A DNA stretch of 56,334 nt from Plebeiibacterium marinum. Its GTDB lineage: Bacteria; Bacteroidota; Bacteroidia; Bacteroidales; Marinilabiliaceae. How positions within the stretch are numbered: the stretch's first letter is position 1; each line of letters opens with the position of its first letter. Location of the stretch: the NCBI RefSeq assembly GCF_026013615.1, contig NZ_JAPDPI010000033.1, positions 1-56,334 of the forward strand, given 5' to 3'. A program made the position numbers and the translations under genes. Shown piece by piece: positions 38,515 to 46,745 of the stretch. The notes under the pieces are model-generated. The model saw only the letters and a program-made list of their open reading frames with translations. It was not told where the DNA came from and did not search any database.

Positions 38515-39645
38515 ATGAGACAAGTACGATTTATTGTTTTAGTAACAGCGTTGAGTTGTTTTTGGGGTTTGGCACAAAGTCAGAAAGATATTGATAGGGA
38601 GGATGCCCTTAAATCTATTGTTAAGGTGAATAGTTACTTTATGGAAAAGTATAGCGACTATACCGCAACATCAAATGTTGGAAGGGTTCGCCCCAGCAAT
38701 ATTTGGACAAGGGGTGTTTATTATGAAGGATTAATGGCACTGTATTCTATTTTGCCTAAAGAGGAGTATTATCGTTATGCCTACGATTGGGCTGCTTTTC
38801 ATAAATGGGGATACAGAGATGGTACCGTAACCCGTAATGCAGATGATTACTGTGCGGGTCAAACCTATATTGATTTATATAGGTTAAATCAGGAGCCTGT
38901 TTGCATCAGAAAAGTGCGGGCTAATTTGGATATGTTGGTTAATACCCCGCAGAATGACGATTGGTGGTGGATAGATGCTATTCAGATGGGAATGCCTGTT
39001 TTTGCAAAACTTGGAGCTACATTGAATGAACCAAAATATTGGGATAAAATGTGGGATATGTATGAGTACTGTCGTAACCAAATGGCAGGTAAGGGATTGT
39101 ATAATGCAGAAGATGATTTGTGGTGGCGCGATGGTGACTTCATTCCTCCTTACAAAGAGCCCAACGGTGAAGACTGTTATTGGTCCAGAGGAAATGGATG
39201 GGTATATGCAGCCTTGGTCAGGGTTTTGAGTGAGATTCCGGCAGATGAAAAACATTATAAAGATTATGTGGAAGATTTTATGGCCATGACTAAGGCGTTG
39301 GTTAAATGTCAGCGAAATGATGGTTATTGGAATGTGAGTTTACATGATCCAAAAAATTACGGTGGAAAAGAAGTAACAGGAACCTCTTTGTTTGTTTACG
39401 GAATGGCCTGGGGTATAAATAATGGACTTTTACCAAAAGATGAGTACCTGCCAATTATAACAAAGGCATGGAATTCCATAACTAAAGATTGTATTCATGA
39501 AAATGGCTTCCTGGGTTATGTTCAGGGAACTGGTAAAGAACCAAAGGATGGTCAGCCGGTTAAATATGATTCAATGCCGGATTTTGAAGATTACGGTATT
39601 GGGTGTTTTTTATTGGCAGGAGTTGAAGTTTATAAGATAAAATAA
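38515..39645 (+). CDS. GH105 unsaturated rhamnogalacturonyl hydrolase
   Basis: 376 residues from ATG 38515; the in-frame TTG at 38503 is unlikely. The signal peptide (about 1-23, GLAQSQ) indicates a periplasmic enzyme. The GH105/GH88 alpha/alpha-barrel is shown by GVYYEGLMAL, WWWIDAIQMGMPVFAKLG with catalytic Asp154, YWSRGNGWVYAALVRVL and GTSLFVYGMAWGINNGL. It hydrates and cleaves the unsaturated galacturonyl residue from lyase products, which fits the PL11 in the same block. It heads a tight four-gene operon; CE12 begins 6 bp later. Confidence 0.93.
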   Translation: MRQVRFIVLVTALSCFWGLAQSQKDIDREDALKSIVKVNSYFMEKYSDYTATSNVGRVRPSNIWTRGVYYEGLMALYSILPKEEYYRYAYDWAAFHKWGYRDGTVTRNADDYCAGQTYIDLYRLNQEPVCIRKVRANLDMLVNTPQNDDWWWIDAIQMGMPVFAKLGATLNEPKYWDKMWDMYEYCRNQMAGKGLYNAEDDLWWRDGDFIPPYKEPNGEDCYWSRGNGWVYAALVRVLSEIPADEKHYKDYVEDFMAMTKALVKCQRNDGYWNVSLHDPKNYGGKEVTGTSLFVYGMAWGINNGLLPKDEYLPIITKAWNSITKDCIHENGFLGYVQGTGKEPKDGQPVKYDSMPDFEDYGIGCFLLAGVEVYKIK

Positions 39646-39651
39646 TTTAGA

Positions 39652-40845
39652 ATGTATAAAGCAACAATCAGTATATTATTAACCATATGTAGTGTTTTTC
39701 TTTTTTCATGTAAAGAAGAAAATAACCCTTATAAAATAAACAATCCATTAAGTATTGCCGATAATGGTTTTATCTTCTTTAAAAATGTTCCGGATGGCAA
39801 CTACAGGGTACATGTTCGTGTGGGTTCCGATCAAAAGGAAGGGCATACGGTTATCAGAGGAGAATCACGCCGGATGTTTTTTGATGGTATTGTAACCGCT
39901 AAAGGAGAATTTAAGGATGTATATTTTAACATCAATAAAAGAGATACCATTATCAGTGAAGGAAGAGTTGTTAGAATAAAAAAGAGGGAACAAAACAAAC
40001 TGAACTGGGATAGTCATCTTTCGTTTGAGTTTAACGGGGAAGCACCTCAGGTTGATTTTATTGAGATTACTCCTGTAGATGATGTTGTTACTGTGTTTTT
40101 ATGCGCTAACTCAACTGTAGTGGATCAGGATTATGAACCCTGGATTGGTTGGGGACAGATTGCACCTTTGTTTTTTAACGATAAAGTCAGTATTGCAAAC
40201 TATGCCGAGTCCGGGGAAACGGTTAGTGGTTTTATTGCCCGTCGCAGACTGGAAAAATTGCTGACACAGATGAAAGCCGGCGACTATATCTTTATGGAAT
40301 TTGGGCATAATGACCAAAAGGAAAAAGGCGAAGGTAAAGGGCCCTACCAAAACTTTACTGAAGGATTGAAGCATTTCTTAATAAAAGCCAGGGAAAAAGG
40401 GGCAAATCCTGTTTTTATAACCCCAACACAACGTCGTAGTTTTAATAAAGAAGGGGAAATAGTGGATACCCATGGCGACTACCCTGATGCTATGCGTAAA
40501 CTTGCCAAAGAGGAAGGAATTCCTTTAATAGACCTGCATAGCTACACACGTACCTTGTACGAAGCAATGGGAGTTGAAAAATCGATTAATGCCTTTGTTC
40601 ATTATCCTGCCAATACGTTCCCAAATCAAACTAAGGAACTAAAAGATAACACTCATTTTAATCCTTATGGAGGGTATCAGATTGCACAAAGTGTTATTTA
40701 TGGCATTAAGCAAGTTCAGTTGCCACTAGCTAAATTTTTAAGGGAAGATATTAAGGATTTTAATCCTGCTCAGCCAGATGATTTCGAAAGTTTTAAATGG
40801 TACCCAACACCTTTTACAGAAATTGAAAAGCCAGATGGAAATTAA
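39652..40845 (+). CDS. CE12-like SGNH esterase with N-terminal beta-domain (lipoprotein)
   Basis: 397 residues with lipobox FLFSC followed by KEEN, which resembles the K-(D/E)2 surface-export signal of Bacteroidota lipoproteins. Residues about 28-145 are a beta-rich module (YRVHVRVGSDQKEGHTVI) of a type often found ahead of CE12. Residues about 148-380 are the SGNH fold: LCANSTVVDQD (Ser154), NYAESGETVSGF, MEFGHNDQK, DNTHFNPYGG. The usual GDS is ANS, so the residue before the nucleophile is Asn, while Asn of block III and the Asp-His pair are intact. It is probably active as a rhamnogalacturonan acetylesterase. It overlaps the next gene by 11 bp. Confidence 0.88.
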   Translation: MYKATISILLTICSVFLFSCKEENNPYKINNPLSIADNGFIFFKNVPDGNYRVHVRVGSDQKEGHTVIRGESRRMFFDGIVTAKGEFKDVYFNINKRDTIISEGRVVRIKKREQNKLNWDSHLSFEFNGEAPQVDFIEITPVDDVVTVFLCANSTVVDQDYEPWIGWGQIAPLFFNDKVSIANYAESGETVSGFIARRRLEKLLTQMKAGDYIFMEFGHNDQKEKGEGKGPYQNFTEGLKHFLIKAREKGANPVFITPTQRRSFNKEGEIVDTHGDYPDAMRKLAKEEGIPLIDLHSYTRTLYEAMGVEKSINAFVHYPANTFPNQTKELKDNTHFNPYGGYQIAQSVIYGIKQVQLPLAKFLREDIKDFNPAQPDDFESFKWYPTPFTEIEKPDGN

Positions 40846-41593
40846 AAAATATAGGATAAGTTTAACTGCCTGTTTGCTTATAATTTGCTTGGTAATGGTT
40901 CAATCTGTATTTGCTCAAAATACAGATTGGTCATTATTAACTCCGGAGCTTAGCGGAACTTTAAAAATAGGTATCGTTAAAGGAAAGGAAAGTAAATGGT
41001 TTTCCGAATTTAAAAAGATAAAGAAGAAAGCTTCAGAAAAAGAAACCAGTTATTCTTTAAAGGATGAGTTAATTGAAAATGGAGAAATAAAATATATCAT
41101 CCGTCCTTTAAAAGATAGCAAGGGAGCAGTAATGAAACTTAGTTTTGAGAACCTGCCTGAAGACGCCGGATTGATTTGGGCCTATGGTGGAGCTTCAAAT
41201 GAAAGGGTAGGAGAAGATTGGACTCCGGAAATTATACCTTCCGATTGCGATAAAAACGTGTTCAGCATAGAAGGTGAGTCTTTTACTTTGTACTATGGAA
41301 CAAGTCGCAAGTTGAGAATTGTGGAGGGCGAAACTCCTTTGGGTGGAAATTTAAAGCTTGGAGATGCCAATAAGCAGGGATCACCCCTCCAGTTGTTCGA
41401 ATCAGGAAAAAATACCAATGCACAGTTGCTTACAGCATCAGTAGAGATAAAAGATAATACTCCATTGTATTTCTGTTTTTATTTTCTGAATCCCCTTGCT
41501 GATTATAATTATTATATGCTGCCAGAGCTATTTGAATCGGGAGTTTACCGTGTTAATCAAGAAACTGAGTGGATGAAATCCACTCCGGATTAA
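40835..41593 (+). CDS. Small DUF4450-like secreted protein
   Basis: 252 residues from ATG 40835, which overlaps the stop of the CE12-like gene. The signal peptide (about 1-28) ends QSVFAQ. The body is beta-rich: IIRPLKDSKGAVMKLSFENL, IWAYGGASNERVG, NVFSIEGESFTLYYGTSRKL, KQGSPLQLFESGK. These stretches remind me of the N-terminal/central part of DUF4450 proteins, which are usually far longer and occur in pectin-degradation loci. That assignment is from memory. If right, this is a stand-alone version of one domain. No catalytic residues can be named; it could be a binding or accessory protein. GH28 follows after 10 bp. Confidence 0.65.
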   Translation: MEIKKYRISLTACLLIICLVMVQSVFAQNTDWSLLTPELSGTLKIGIVKGKESKWFSEFKKIKKKASEKETSYSLKDELIENGEIKYIIRPLKDSKGAVMKLSFENLPEDAGLIWAYGGASNERVGEDWTPEIIPSDCDKNVFSIEGESFTLYYGTSRKLRIVEGETPLGGNLKLGDANKQGSPLQLFESGKNTNAQLLTASVEIKDNTPLYFCFYFLNPLADYNYYMLPELFESGVYRVNQETEWMKSTPD

Positions 41594-41603
41594 ATCTTAT
41601 AAT

Positions 41604-43049
41604 ATGCGATATTTGTTTTTATATATTTTCTTATCCCTTTTTTCGTTATCGGCCTGGGCCGATATTTTCAATGTTAAGGATTACGGAGCTAAAGGAGATG
41701 GGATAATCATTGATTCTCCTGCCATTAACCAGGCTATTGAACTTGCTGCAAAACAAGGTGGAGGTACTATATATTTCCCTGCAGGGAATTATGCTTGTTA
41801 TTCAATCAGGCTAAAAAGTAATATAACCCTGTATCTGGAATCAGGAGCAGTAATCAAGGCTGCTTTCCCTGGCGAGAATGAGGGGTATGATAGCGCAGAG
41901 CCTAATCCGGATAATCCATATCAGGATTTTGGTCACAGTCATTGGAAAAATTCTTTAATGTGGGGGATTGGTGAACATGATATAACCATTTGTGGAAATG
42001 GTTTGATATATGGCGAAGGGCTGTCGAGAGAAGAGAGTCGCTTGTCGGGTGTTGGAAATAAAGCTATATCATTAAAAGAATGCTACAATGTTACGGTAAA
42101 GGATGTGTCAATGCTTAATTGTGGCCATTTTGCCATATTGGCAACGGGAGTGGATAACCTTCATGTACTCAATGTAAAAGTGGATACCAACAGGGATGGT
42201 TTTGATATTGATTGCTGTAAAAATGTTCGTATTACTGATTGTACGGTAAATTGTCCATGGGATGATGCTATCGTGCTGAAGGCAAGTTACGGTCTGGGTT
42301 ATTTTAAAGATACCGAGAATGTTACCATACGGGGTTGCCTGGTGTCGGGATACGATAAAGGTTCTGTATTAACAGGGAAATGGGAAACCTACGAAGCTGT
42401 TGCCCCTGACCATGGTTCAAATACCGGACGTATAAAATTAGGAACAGAATCGAGTGGAGGATTTAAAAACATAGTTATAGCCGATTGTATTTTTGAGCGT
42501 AGCCGTGGTTTAGCGTTAGAAGCTGTAGATGGTGGATGGCTTGAAGATGTTGTGGTTTCTAATATTACAATGCGGGATGTGGGCAACTCACCTATTTTTA
42601 TCAGGTTGGGAGGCCGTCAACGCAGTCCTAAAGGAACTCCGGTAGGAAAACTCCGAAGGTTGCAGATTAGCAATGTAAATGTGTATAATGCCGATTCCCG
42701 TTTTTCAAATATCATTAGCGGAATCCCGGGGCATAATATTGAAGAGGTGTTTATTTCAAATGTAAATATCCATTTCAAAGGGGGCTTCACGCAGAACGAT
42801 GTGCCGGAAACAATTCCCGAAAGCATTAAGAATTATCCGGAACCCTGGATGTTTGGAATCATACCGGCATCGGGATTTTTTGTCCGGCATGCCAAAGATG
42901 TGTTTTTTGAAAACGTGAGGTTTTATTTTGGAGAAAAGGATGAGCGTCCTTTGTTTGTTTTGGATGATGCTGAGAATGTTTCTTTTGATAAGATCCGGGT
43001 TGAAGGAAAATTGATAGAGGATCCACTTGATTCGCCTGGTAAAGAATAG
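41604..43049 (+). CDS. GH28 family enzyme, divergent active site
   Basis: 481 residues with signal peptide (about 1-19, LSAWAD), then the beta-helix start IFNVKDYGAKGDG. Motifs: NRDGFDID (Asp198) and CPWDDAIVLKASYG (Asp220-Asp221), then GRIKLGTESSGGFKNI and GLALEAVDGGW. Neither the GHG histidine motif nor the RIK motif of endo-polygalacturonases stands at its normal place, so plain homogalacturonan is an unlikely substrate; RG-I or a decorated galacturonide is more probable. It is the last gene of the GH105-CE12-DUF4450-GH28 operon. It is not a close copy of the GH28 at 28322. Confidence 0.88.
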   Translation: MRYLFLYIFLSLFSLSAWADIFNVKDYGAKGDGIIIDSPAINQAIELAAKQGGGTIYFPAGNYACYSIRLKSNITLYLESGAVIKAAFPGENEGYDSAEPNPDNPYQDFGHSHWKNSLMWGIGEHDITICGNGLIYGEGLSREESRLSGVGNKAISLKECYNVTVKDVSMLNCGHFAILATGVDNLHVLNVKVDTNRDGFDIDCCKNVRITDCTVNCPWDDAIVLKASYGLGYFKDTENVTIRGCLVSGYDKGSVLTGKWETYEAVAPDHGSNTGRIKLGTESSGGFKNIVIADCIFERSRGLALEAVDGGWLEDVVVSNITMRDVGNSPIFIRLGGRQRSPKGTPVGKLRRLQISNVNVYNADSRFSNIISGIPGHNIEEVFISNVNIHFKGGFTQNDVPETIPESIKNYPEPWMFGIIPASGFFVRHAKDVFFENVRFYFGEKDERPLFVLDDAENVSFDKIRVEGKLIEDPLDSPGKE

Positions 43050-43125
43050 TTTTTATAGTATAATGATTGAGAAGAGTTGTTTTTATATAGTTCATATTGT
43101 TTTCTTTGCAAAAAAATAGCATGAT

Positions 43126-44331
43126 ATGAACTATATTAAAAGCAATATTCAAACCAGATTCCTGCCTGTATTAACTGTGATGTTGGCTGCATTGGTCACC
43201 TTGTCGCCTTTTGCCATCGATTCTTACCTTGCGGCCATGCCTTTAATGGCCAATTTTTTCGGAGTACATTTAAGTGTAGTAGAGCTAACGGTAACAGTTT
43301 ATTTTTTAGGCTTTTCGTTGGGTAATTTTATTGGTGGACCCTTGTCTGATTCATTTGGCCGCAAGCCGATTGCATTAACCGGGATTGTATTATATGGATT
43401 AGCAGCTTTTCTGATTCCGCAATGCAGAGGGATTGAACAGATTATTGCTTTAAGGTTATTGCAGGCATTTGGTGGCGGATTTGCAACAGTTACGGCAAAT
43501 GTTTTTATAAGAGACTGGTTTACCGGTAAGCAAGTGGCAAAGCTGGTTACGGTGGTAAGTATGATGATGATGCTTGCTCCCTTGTTTGCTCCGGTTATTG
43601 GTGCCTTCCTGATCAAATGGAATGGATGGAGCGGAGTTTTCTATTTTATGGGGTGTTTTGCCACAGTGCTTTTGGTGGCATTTTATTTCCTGATCCCGGA
43701 ATCAAGGGATGTTCAGTTATTAACAAAAACAATAAGTGGACATCAGCTTTTTGCCAAGTATGTACAGTTTTTTTCAGATAAGCAATCTGTTCTAACATTG
43801 TTTTCTGTAAGCTTTTCCATGTCCGGGATGTATATTTTTCTTACGGGAGCCTCATTTATTTATATCGATTATTTTAAAATAGACACGGATCTTTTCCCGT
43901 TGCTATTTGGTGCCAATGTGTTATTGAATATTATACTGTCTTTTTGCAATACTATTTTGATTAAGTACTATAAGCCGCGGTTTTTATTAAGGACAGGTTT
44001 ATTGGTGCAACTTATTGCCGGGATAGTCTTGTTTGTTGCTGTTTTGTATGGCACTCCATCGTTTTGGGTTGTGTTTATTGGCATCGTTGTGTTTATGGGA
44101 AGTTTGGGGATGGTTTTTGGTAACGGAACAGCCGTAATTTTAAACTATAACCCGGAACTGGCAGGTTCGGCAAATGCCACCATTGGTATCATGCGGTTTT
44201 TGCTAAGTTTTGTAATAGGGAGCATAATCACTTTCTTCAGGGCTGAAGATTTGGTTCCATTGGCAACCGCAATGTTTTTATGCACCTTGATTGGTAATGT
44301 GTTGTTTACTATACATATGAAAACCCGTTGA
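43126..44331 (+). CDS. MFS transporter, Bcr/CflA type
   Basis: 401 residues, about 12 hydrophobic segments, inner membrane. The MFS motif-A region reads GGPLSDSFGRKPIAL, and the first helix has the Bcr/CflA-type PFAIDSYLAAMP. Family members export drugs or small solutes by proton antiport, while sugar importers in these loci usually belong to other MFS or SSS families. Here it could export a toxic by-product or take up a monosaccharide or uronate; the sequence does not decide. It is 76 bp after GH28 and 97 bp before PL11 in the same direction. No regulator accompanies it. Confidence 0.9.
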   Translation: MNYIKSNIQTRFLPVLTVMLAALVTLSPFAIDSYLAAMPLMANFFGVHLSVVELTVTVYFLGFSLGNFIGGPLSDSFGRKPIALTGIVLYGLAAFLIPQCRGIEQIIALRLLQAFGGGFATVTANVFIRDWFTGKQVAKLVTVVSMMMMLAPLFAPVIGAFLIKWNGWSGVFYFMGCFATVLLVAFYFLIPESRDVQLLTKTISGHQLFAKYVQFFSDKQSVLTLFSVSFSMSGMYIFLTGASFIYIDYFKIDTDLFPLLFGANVLLNIILSFCNTILIKYYKPRFLLRTGLLVQLIAGIVLFVAVLYGTPSFWVVFIGIVVFMGSLGMVFGNGTAVILNYNPELAGSANATIGIMRFLLSFVIGSIITFFRAEDLVPLATAMFLCTLIGNVLFTIHMKTR

Positions 44332-44344
44332 AGCCTTTGTGAGG

Positions 44345-44376
44345 TTGCAAGTTACGTAACCGGGGTAATAGCTTTA
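44345..44376 (+). promoter_or_regulatory. Possible promoter of PL11
   Basis: TTG (44345-44347), a 21-bp spacer and TAGCTTTA (44369-44376, 7 of 8 to TAnnTTTG) lie in the MFS-PL11 gap at the spacing expected for a Bacteroidota housekeeping promoter. Confidence 0.35.
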
Positions 44377-44428
44377 ACGTGTTTTTACTATAATTCAGTT
44401 TTTTAATTGAAAGAAAATTTAAAAGCAT

Positions 44429-46654
44429 ATGAAAAAATATCTAATGTTAAAGCTATGCCTGATTATAAGCACTATCGTAGGTGTATATGCTCAGGAATCT
44501 ATCGGTCCGGATTATTCCTCTTCTATCCAGACAGAAAATCTGGGAAGAGGGATGGTGGCTATTCATCAGGGGGGTGGTGTAGTGGCCATTAGTTGGCGAT
44601 ATTTGCCAAAGGATAAAATTAGTACAGGCTATGATGTGTACCGCAAATCGGGTAAAAGAAAAGAAATAAAACTGAACAAGAAGCCTTTGTTTGAAGCTAC
44701 CTATGTGCTGGATGAAAATGTGGATGTGTCAAAAGAAAATGTCTATATTTTAAAAGCTTATGGTTCAGATGAGGTTCTTGCTTCTTATACCTTAACTTCT
44801 CAAAAGGCCGAAAAACCTTATATTTCTATTCCAATCAAGCCTTTTCCTGGCGATACTTTATGGGGTTATAGTCCCAATGATGCTACTATTGGAGATCTTG
44901 ACGGAGATGGCGAAATGGAAATAGTCATAAAAAGGGAAAACAGTGGCAAAGACAATTCGCATAATGGTGTTTGTAAGGGAGGAACGCTTATAGAAGCCTA
45001 TACTCTTGATGGATTATTTCTGTGGAGGGTTGATTTAGGTGTTAATATAAGGCAAGGGGCACATTATACTCAAATGCTTGTTTATGATTTTGATGGAGAT
45101 GGAAAATCTGAGTTAGCTGTAAAAACAGGTGAGGGTACTCAGTTTGGAGACGGTGAAGTGATTGGAGATGTTAATGGGGATGGTATAACAGATTACGTGG
45201 ATAGAGACTCTGGTTCCAGAACTTATGGTAAGATTGTTAAAGGTCCTGAATTTTTATCGGTTATTGAAGGTGCCACAGGTAAAGAATTGGCCAGAACAAA
45301 TTTTATCCCCAGAGGCAGCGCTTTTGAGTTTGGAGATAATACCGGAAACCGGGTTGACCGCTTTTTAGGGGGCGTAGGCTACTTCGATGGACAAAAACCT
45401 AGTATATTGATTTGCAGGGGATATTATGCAAAAGCGGTATTGGAAGCCTGGGATTATAGGGGTGGAAAGCTTGCGAAAAGATGGAAATTCAGTACCACAG
45501 ATAATGGCGGAAAGTATAAGAGTTTTGAGGGACAAGGTAACCATAGTCTGGCTATAGGCGATGTAGACGGTGATGGGAAAGACGAGATTACATATGGAGC
45601 CTGTATGATCGACCATGATGGTTCAGGGGGCTATAATACACAGCTTGGGCATGGAGATGCTATGCACCTTACTGATATTGATGTTGAGCGTCCGGGACTT
45701 GAAGTGTGGGATTGCCATGAACATGTGCCTTCGCGAGCCGGATCAGAGCTCAGGGATGCCCGTACAGGGGCTTTGTTGTGGGGTATACCATCGGTTGAAG
45801 ATGTGGGAAGGGCCATGGCCGCAGATATTGATCCAAGGTTCAAGGGGATGGAAGTCTGGACAACCCATTCTGGAGGGGTGTATACCGCAAAAGGAGAGTT
45901 GATCAGTCAAAAAACACCTTCCATAAATATGGGCCTTTGGTGGGACGGGGATCTAAATCGTGAGCTGTTGGATGGTTCAGGCGTAAGAAGAAGGGAACGA
46001 GTTGTTATTACCAAATGGAATGGTGATGGAGTTGACAGGTTATCACTACCTGGAGAAGAAGCTTTGGCTGCCAATAACTGGACCAAAGGTAATCCTTGTT
46101 TACAGGCTGATATTATTGGAGACTGGCGTGAAGAAGTATTGGTGCGAACAAAAGATAATAAGGAAATAAGGTTATATATTACACCATATGAAACACCTTA
46201 CCGGTTTCATACTCTGTTGAGCGACCCTATGTACAGGTTATCAGTTGCTATACAGAATGTGGGCTATAACCAGCCTACCCAATTGGGCTATTATTTAGGT
46301 TCCGATTTGGGAAAATTCTGGAATAATGAGTACCGTTTAAAAAGAGGAGCTCATTCTAAATCAGGAATGTCGGCAGATGGTCATATTAATGATATGAATA
46401 CCCGGTATCAGAGGGCACAACGTATTGTGATGGATACCATTAATTGCAGAACTGCGGAATATACTCTTGATGCCGGATTAAATTACGATAATTACCAATG
46501 GATAGTGAATGGCAAAAGAGTTGAAGCCAGTCGTAAACTTAAATTAATAGCTTCTGATTTTTCCGGGGATGAAGCAGTGAAGGTAGAATTGGAAGTCTTT
46601 TATAAGGGATGGGTATTTAAGGAAAAAATATTTATCAGATTTAAGAAAGATTAG
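44429..46654 (+). CDS. PL11 rhamnogalacturonan lyase
   Basis: 741 residues with signal peptide (about 1-21, GVYAQ). PL11 beta-propeller signatures are strong: TENLGRGMVAIHQGGGVVAISWRYL split over residues 30-55, YDVYRKSG, the calcium-binding DGDGE and DFDGDGKSEL loops, DVNGDGITDY, FEGQGNHSLAIGDVDGDGKD, GLEVWDCHEH and DWREEVLVR. It cleaves the Rha-GalA backbone of RG-I by beta-elimination, producing the unsaturated ends that the GH105 modules remove. The last 75 residues (about 665-741) form an extra beta-rich tail beyond the usual PL11 end, ending in a Lys/Arg-rich stretch. It is followed by a GH2 gene 91 bp later. Confidence 0.95.
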   Translation: MKKYLMLKLCLIISTIVGVYAQESIGPDYSSSIQTENLGRGMVAIHQGGGVVAISWRYLPKDKISTGYDVYRKSGKRKEIKLNKKPLFEATYVLDENVDVSKENVYILKAYGSDEVLASYTLTSQKAEKPYISIPIKPFPGDTLWGYSPNDATIGDLDGDGEMEIVIKRENSGKDNSHNGVCKGGTLIEAYTLDGLFLWRVDLGVNIRQGAHYTQMLVYDFDGDGKSELAVKTGEGTQFGDGEVIGDVNGDGITDYVDRDSGSRTYGKIVKGPEFLSVIEGATGKELARTNFIPRGSAFEFGDNTGNRVDRFLGGVGYFDGQKPSILICRGYYAKAVLEAWDYRGGKLAKRWKFSTTDNGGKYKSFEGQGNHSLAIGDVDGDGKDEITYGACMIDHDGSGGYNTQLGHGDAMHLTDIDVERPGLEVWDCHEHVPSRAGSELRDARTGALLWGIPSVEDVGRAMAADIDPRFKGMEVWTTHSGGVYTAKGELISQKTPSINMGLWWDGDLNRELLDGSGVRRRERVVITKWNGDGVDRLSLPGEEALAANNWTKGNPCLQADIIGDWREEVLVRTKDNKEIRLYITPYETPYRFHTLLSDPMYRLSVAIQNVGYNQPTQLGYYLGSDLGKFWNNEYRLKRGAHSKSGMSADGHINDMNTRYQRAQRIVMDTINCRTAEYTLDAGLNYDNYQWIVNGKRVEASRKLKLIASDFSGDEAVKVELEVFYKGWVFKEKIFIRFKKD

Positions 46655-46674
46655 TGGATATAAAAAAGGTATTA

Positions 46675-46682
46675 TACTTTTG
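46675..46682 (+). promoter_or_regulatory. -7 box (TACTTTTG) before the third GH2
   Basis: An exact TAnnTTTG match. It covers the alternative TTG start at 46680 and so favours ATG 46746. No clear -33 element. Confidence 0.4.
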
Positions 46683-46745
46683 ATAACTCGATGTAGGAGT
46701 TTGATCCCCAAGTGTAGTATTAATTATTTAAGACATCATATAACC

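Noticed and set aside
46680-46745. Upstream TTG start for the third GH2
   Set aside because: It would bury the signal peptide behind 22 residues and overlaps a -7 promoter box.
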